Positions 60,391 to 64,000 of a DNA stretch of 64,000 nucleotides are shown here, piece after piece. The DNA lies in assembly GCF_001553645.1 (NCBI RefSeq), contig NZ_CP014231.1, positions 1,364,001 through 1,428,000 on the forward strand, written 5' to 3'. The stretch is from Leptotrichia sp. oral taxon 847. GTDB taxonomy: Bacteria > Fusobacteriota > Fusobacteriia > Fusobacteriales > Leptotrichiaceae. Position 1 is the first letter of the stretch. Each line of letters starts with the position of its first letter. The notes beneath the pieces are model-generated. The model was given only the letters and a program-made list of their open reading frames with translations, was not told where the DNA came from and ran no database searches. Position numbers and translations under genes: made by a program.

Positions 60391-61020
60391 ATGAAAACAA
60401 AAAGAATGATTACAATGGCAATAGCAGCAATAGTTCTAGGAAGTTTTTCAGTGAGTTATGCAGCATCAAGAAATGCGAGAAGAACTAGACAAAATACCAC
60501 AAAAACAACTAAGGTTTCTAAAAACTCTCCTAAATTAGTTGAGTCAAAAGATTATACTTGCGGAAGTAGTAATTTAAAAGCTGATTTTTTTGACAATGAT
60601 ATAGCAAAAGTAAAAGTTGGAAAAAAAGTCTATAATTTGAAAAGAGCAGTTAGCGCTAGTGGAGAATATTTTGAAGACGGAAAAGGAGTGAGCCTTCATG
60701 TAAAAGGGGATGAAGGAGTATTTACAGTTGGAGGAGTCGATAAAAGCTGTGAAGTTGCTGGCAAAAAATCAACATCTGAAAAACAAGCTGTAACTTATAG
60801 ATTAAATGATGAAACTTTAAAAAATAGAAATATTAAAGTTGAATATGGAAATGATACAGCAAAAGTAACTGATTTTAACGGAGATGTTCATAATTTAAAA
60901 AGAGCAAAAAGCGCAAGTGGAATGTATTTTGAAGATACTGATGGAGTAAGTCTTCACGTAAAAGGAAAAGAAGGAATATTTACAATATCAGGAGTAGATT
61001 ATTCTTTTGAACAAAAATAA
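60391..61020 (+). CDS. Exported protein with two tandem MliC-like (lysozyme inhibitor) domains
   Basis: 209 residues: signal peptide (KRMITMAIAAIVLGSFSVSYA), a basic Arg/Thr/Lys linker to about residue 50, then two repeats. Domain 1 (about 54-122) has YTCGSSNLKADFFDNDIAKVKVG, LKRAVSASGEYFEDGKGVSLHVKG and a closing Cys. Domain 2 (about 133-209) repeats LKRAKSASGMYFEDTDGVSLHVKGKEG but lacks both cysteines. The SASGxYF signature and layout match the MliC/PliC inhibitors of c-type lysozyme. No lipobox is seen, so it is probably periplasmic or secreted. It sits alone between inverted repeats. Inhibitor activity is inferred from the fold. Confidence 0.75.
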   Translation: MKTKRMITMAIAAIVLGSFSVSYAASRNARRTRQNTTKTTKVSKNSPKLVESKDYTCGSSNLKADFFDNDIAKVKVGKKVYNLKRAVSASGEYFEDGKGVSLHVKGDEGVFTVGGVDKSCEVAGKKSTSEKQAVTYRLNDETLKNRNIKVEYGNDTAKVTDFNGDVHNLKRAKSASGMYFEDTDGVSLHVKGKEGIFTISGVDYSFEQK

Positions 61021-61117
61021 TTTTATGACTTTTAGCAAAAAGTTGTGAGGTCTTATAATTCAAGGATAAATTGTACAAAATTTTTGACAAAATCTTTGAT
61101 TGTTAAAATATTTTTAT

Positions 61118-61163
61118 AAAACTGTTTTGAAATAGTCTGAAGCTTTTTTGAAACAGTTTTTTT
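61118..61163 (+). terminator. Terminator after the MliC gene
   Basis: AAAACTGTTT (61118-61127) pairs with AAACAGTTTT (61151-61160), followed by TTT. Near-copy of the hairpin at 59814-59860. Confidence 0.75.
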
Positions 61164-61237
61164 GCATCTAAAAAGAAATAAAAAAATAGTAGCTGTAGTG
61201 TAAAAACATGATGTATTCCTAACAAGTGATGATTTTA

Positions 61238-61350
61238 TACTAAACCCCATTTGGATAACGAATATATTATAAATCTTTTTAGCAGAGTAAACCTAATATT
61301 TATTTTCAAATAATTAAAACAAATATTCGCTTTTTAAATGGGAAATAGTA
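61238..61350 (-). repeat. 113-bp MITE-like repeat, copy 2 (inverted)
   Basis: Reverse-complement copy of 59870-59982, same length, about 10 differences by eye. It begins TACTAAACCCCATTT and ends AAATAGTA on the plus strand. Together the two copies bracket about 1.25 kb holding the MliC gene and its terminator. Confidence 0.75.
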
Positions 61351-61529
61351 TTAAAATAAGAGTATGGTTAAAATTAAGAAAAATAATTTTAAATAAATAA
61401 AAAATCTTTTTTATTAAAAAAATAAAAAAATATTTGTGTAAAACTAGTGATTTAGATAAATTTTTAGATTAATCTTTAAAAAATAAATAAAAAAGTTGTA
61501 TATTTTTTAAAATTTCTTAGAAAAAGTAC

Positions 61530-61557
61530 TTGTTTTTTTTTTTTTTTGTGCTAAAAT
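61530..61557 (+). promoter_or_regulatory. Autotransporter promoter with a T15 tract in its spacer
   Basis: TTGTTT (61530-61535) and TAAAAT (61552-61557) are 16 nt apart, and the spacer lies almost wholly in a run of 15 T (61533-61547). Length change of the run would alter the spacing. A leader of about 150 nt follows. The stretch 61351-61529 before it is AT-rich and shows nothing else. Confidence 0.55.
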
Positions 61558-61708
61558 TAGAGAGTAAGATAAAGATTTTTTATAGAAAGCGAAAAAATTT
61601 TGAATTATCACTCACTCATTAAAAAAAACTATTCCTTAATTTTTTTACTTTCAGAAAAATTTTTAAAATACAAAAAATATGTGAAAAAATTTTTGAAAGG
61701 AAATCATT

Positions 61709-63625
61709 ATGGGAAGCAATAATTTAAAACAACTCAAAAAAGATTTGAAAGCTTTTGCCAAAAGAGTAAAAGACTTTAAATACACAGAATCAGCGCTGAT
61801 TGCATTCCTTTTGACAGGAATGGTAATGCTTGGCGTTTCAAATTTAACATTTTCTGCTCAGGATGAGATAACAGCTCAGACTAAGCAAATAAATAGCTCA
61901 ATAAGCGATATAAGACAGCAGTTTAAAAGAGCTAGAGCTGAAAATAATAAATTACTTAGAGATACAAATTTAGAATTAATACAGCTTATGGAACAAGGAG
62001 ATCAAGTAGTGAAATCGCCTTGGAGCAGCTGGCAATATGGAATAAATTATTTTTATAATGACTGGCATGGACATTATAGAGGCAGAGGGGACAAGATAGA
62101 CAGCTTTGTCTACAAAAGAGATGACTCAATCGTAAACAGAAGCGTTTACCCAGGAAAAATTGAAACAAAATACGGAGCAACAACATTAGGACTGGTAAGA
62201 GAGCCAAATGCCGCAATGGACGTATCAGCAGCACTGACACCAAAGAGCGTAGATAAAGTGGCACCAAGATTTACAGTACAAGGAGCAGGAGGAGGCTTTC
62301 CAAATTTTGCAACAAGAGTAGTAAAGGCGCCAGAAGCGCCAAGTGCTCCAATAAGTCCTAGTATAACTGTAAATCAAGCACCAGTAATAACGTTTCAGGC
62401 ACAAGGATTTGGGCAAGGTAGAGATGCGGAACTACATGGAGATCAAGGAATACATTTAATGAATTTTTCTAATTATACAGCCACAGGAATTGCTAATTTT
62501 AATGTAACCAATAATACGTCTACTCTAACTTCAGGTTCAATTACTTATGATCCTTTAAATCTAGGAGCATTATCTATGAGTCCAGGAGTTTCTGCTACGC
62601 CTCACTCAGCAATTCCTGCTGGAACAATATCAGCTACTGATACAATGACTATAGCTTCTAATCCTTACAATCCAGATGGTATTATGAATGCGGTATTTAG
62701 TCATGTAGTTCCTATGAATGTTACTATGACGGGAAATTATTCCCTTAATTCGACTGCAGATCATAATATATTATTTATAAGTGTTAATCCTTATGACTAT
62801 TATGAAACGGCAGGAGATAAAACATTTAAGTTTAATGGAAATGTTACTTTAAATAGTAATGGTGGAAGTTCTGTAGTTGGAATAGAGCATCAACTATTAA
62901 ATGGTAATGGAGGTGGAGGAGCTAATCCAGTTAATCAAGTAGTTTCTAGTGTTGAAAATAATGGAAATATTACATTAGGTAGTGGTTCATATATGATAGG
63001 TATGATGATTGATACTGAATATTATGGAGTTTCATCACATAATAAATTTAATAAAAATCCTAAGACGGATAATAATGGTAAGATTATTATTAGTGGTGAT
63101 GCTAAAAATAGTATTGGTATTGATTATGGGTTTTATGCTTTAGATTCAACTAAAAAAGGGCCTAATAGTTCAGTAAGAATAGGAGATATCATAATTGACG
63201 GTAAAAAAAGTTATGGGTATAGACAAAAAGATTATACAAATTCAGTTGCTCCTGCGGGAACTCCTTCTTCAAAAGGAGATATTTATTACGATGAAATGTC
63301 AACAGTTGATGGTGGAAATGGGTCAATCATATTAAATGGAGAAGAAAATATAGGAATGGCTATCTTCCAAGGAAAAACTACAGGAGATCCTATTGATAAT
63401 TTTAAAAATATAAATATTAAAGTTGGAGGTTCAAAAAATATTGGTTTTTTAAGAGGAACGCCTGATAACGGTTATTCAAATGGTAATGATATAACATTAG
63501 ATGGTACAAAATTAAGTGCAATTGGATTTGGAGGAAGTTATACAGATGCTTCTGGAACAAAACAAGATATAACTGTTGGAGATGACAACGCTCTTATAAG
63601 AAGTGAAAAAATAAGATTAAATTAG
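61709..63625 (+). CDS. Autotransporter (type V) adhesin-like protein, N-terminal part, frame interrupted
   Basis: 638 codons before a TAG. The N-terminus (LKQLKKDLKAFAKRVKDFKYTESALIAFLLTGMVMLGVSNLTFSA) is an extended signal region seen on Leptotrichia autotransporters. A helical stretch with EITAQTKQINSSISDIRQQF follows, then a long Gly/Asn/Ser/Thr-rich beta-helix passenger with GNITLGSGSYMIGMM- and GIAI-like repeats. No beta-barrel is reached. The passenger continues without loss in the -1 frame after an A6 run at 63605-63610, so the stop reflects a frame break. AAAGGA precedes the ATG. Ligand and function are unknown. Confidence 0.85.
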   Translation: MGSNNLKQLKKDLKAFAKRVKDFKYTESALIAFLLTGMVMLGVSNLTFSAQDEITAQTKQINSSISDIRQQFKRARAENNKLLRDTNLELIQLMEQGDQVVKSPWSSWQYGINYFYNDWHGHYRGRGDKIDSFVYKRDDSIVNRSVYPGKIETKYGATTLGLVREPNAAMDVSAALTPKSVDKVAPRFTVQGAGGGFPNFATRVVKAPEAPSAPISPSITVNQAPVITFQAQGFGQGRDAELHGDQGIHLMNFSNYTATGIANFNVTNNTSTLTSGSITYDPLNLGALSMSPGVSATPHSAIPAGTISATDTMTIASNPYNPDGIMNAVFSHVVPMNVTMTGNYSLNSTADHNILFISVNPYDYYETAGDKTFKFNGNVTLNSNGGSSVVGIEHQLLNGNGGGGANPVNQVVSSVENNGNITLGSGSYMIGMMIDTEYYGVSSHNKFNKNPKTDNNGKIIISGDAKNSIGIDYGFYALDSTKKGPNSSVRIGDIIIDGKKSYGYRQKDYTNSVAPAGTPSSKGDIYYDEMSTVDGGNGSIILNGEENIGMAIFQGKTTGDPIDNFKNINIKVGGSKNIGFLRGTPDNGYSNGNDITLDGTKLSAIGFGGSYTDASGTKQDITVGDDNALIRSEKIRLN

Positions 63626-64000
63626 ACAAGTCTATAAATACTTCTGTAGACACAGGAAAAAGAAATTCAATATTACAGGCTGTAAAAGATGGTAAAGTTT
63701 CAACAACCACAAGTGGTAAAATAACAGTTACTTCTGGAGATACTGTTTATGGTGTAACAGCAGGGTTTGATAGTGGTGGAGCTGCTGAACTGGAAACAGC
63801 AGGAGATATTGATATGACTGCTAAAAATAGTATTGGAATAGCAGTAGATACTGGAAGAACAGGAATTAATACTGCAAGCAAGGTTACTATGACAGGGAAA
63901 AACAACACTGCTATTTACAATTTAGGAACATTTAGCCAAGAAGGAAATATCACTGTCGACGGAGAAAAATCTAACGGAATTTTTAACACAGGAACATTTA
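63606..64000 (+). CDS. Autotransporter passenger continuation (other frame, runs off the window)
   Basis: From the A6 run onward the -1 frame is open to the window edge. It reads on smoothly as passenger (LDKSINTSVDTGKRNSILQA, then GDTVYGVTAGFDSGGAAELE, SIGIAVDTGRTGINTASKVT, NTAIYNLGTFSQEGNIT). The repeats of Gly-Ile/Asn-Gly type match the upstream part, so it is the same protein. An A7 run would give a continuous gene. There is no start codon or ribosome site at its beginning. The translocator domain lies beyond the window. Confidence 0.75.

Noticed and set aside
59870-61350. The two 113-bp repeats as part of a CRISPR array
   Set aside because: Only two copies, in opposite orientation and 1.25 kb apart, with terminal inverted repeats; no regular spacer structure here or elsewhere in the window.

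Overview
The window looks like a chromosomal segment of a Leptotrichia-like member of Fusobacteriota. It is strongly AT-rich apart from the rRNA genes. It carries two tandem FadA-type adhesin genes, a KdsC phosphatase (Kdo/LPS, hence a diderm envelope), a large autotransporter with the long N-terminal leader typical of Leptotrichia, and a sugar-fermenting gene set (several PTS systems, PflB/PflA, split transketolase). The genus is inferred from these families, not from a 16S comparison.

Layout. 1-740: tail of an M29 aminopeptidase and a small chorismate mutase. 796-6824 (minus): two glycolipid glycosyltransferases, RbgA/YlqF, RsmI, an S41 processing protease and a TlyA methyltransferase. 7056-12678 (plus): glmU, prs, a TsaC/Sua5 protein, an unknown gene, a short GspE-like ATPase and an SDR oxidoreductase. 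12768-17848: an rRNA operon, 16S-tRNA-Ile-tRNA-Ala-23S-5S-tRNA-Asn, from a consensus promoter. 17946-19523 (minus): an Ogg-type glycosylase and an esterase. 19635-28864: lacR, an inserted IS200/IS605-type tnpB element, then lacABCDFEG (tagatose-6-phosphate pathway and lactose PTS) and a LacI-type regulator. 30317-34216 (minus): hemA, hemC, cobA/hemD and acpS. 34393-41604: a mixed MurNAc/cellobiose-type cluster (murP, GH4, IIA, IIB, IIC, mupG-like, murQ). 41699-50315: pflB, pflA, tmcAL, a hydrolase, a GPH symporter and split transketolase. 50418-53454: ptsH, eno, an orphan IS605-like end and two fadA-like genes. 53772-59796: tpx and an ArsR regulator (minus), then kdsC, a FakA-FakB-like fusion and gapN. 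59814-61350: a tandem MliC-domain lysozyme-inhibitor-like gene between two inverted 113-bp repeats. 61530-64000: an autotransporter with a T15 tract in its promoter spacer.

How the genes work together. Most of the window is about carbohydrate uptake and fermentation. HPr supplies phosphate to three PTS permeases (lactose, MurNAc, cellobiose-type). Lactose-6-P is cut by LacG and its galactose-6-P goes through LacAB-LacC-LacD to triose phosphates. MurNAc-6-P goes through MurQ. Trioses then pass GapN and enolase to pyruvate and PflB. The right end is a surface/host-interaction region with FadA-like coiled coils, a lysozyme-inhibitor-like protein and an autotransporter.

Most notable observations: (i) three genes have frame oddities at A6-A7 runs that one extra A would repair (hemC, the autotransporter, and the 3' end of the first glycosyltransferase); (ii) a T15 homopolymer lies between the -35 and -10 of the autotransporter promoter; (iii) a pair of inverted 113-bp MITE-like repeats brackets the MliC gene; (iv) an intact TnpB element separates lacR from its operon, and a diverged copy of its right end stands alone 32 kb away. 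No CRISPR array was seen. All family assignments come from reading motifs; no database search was run.
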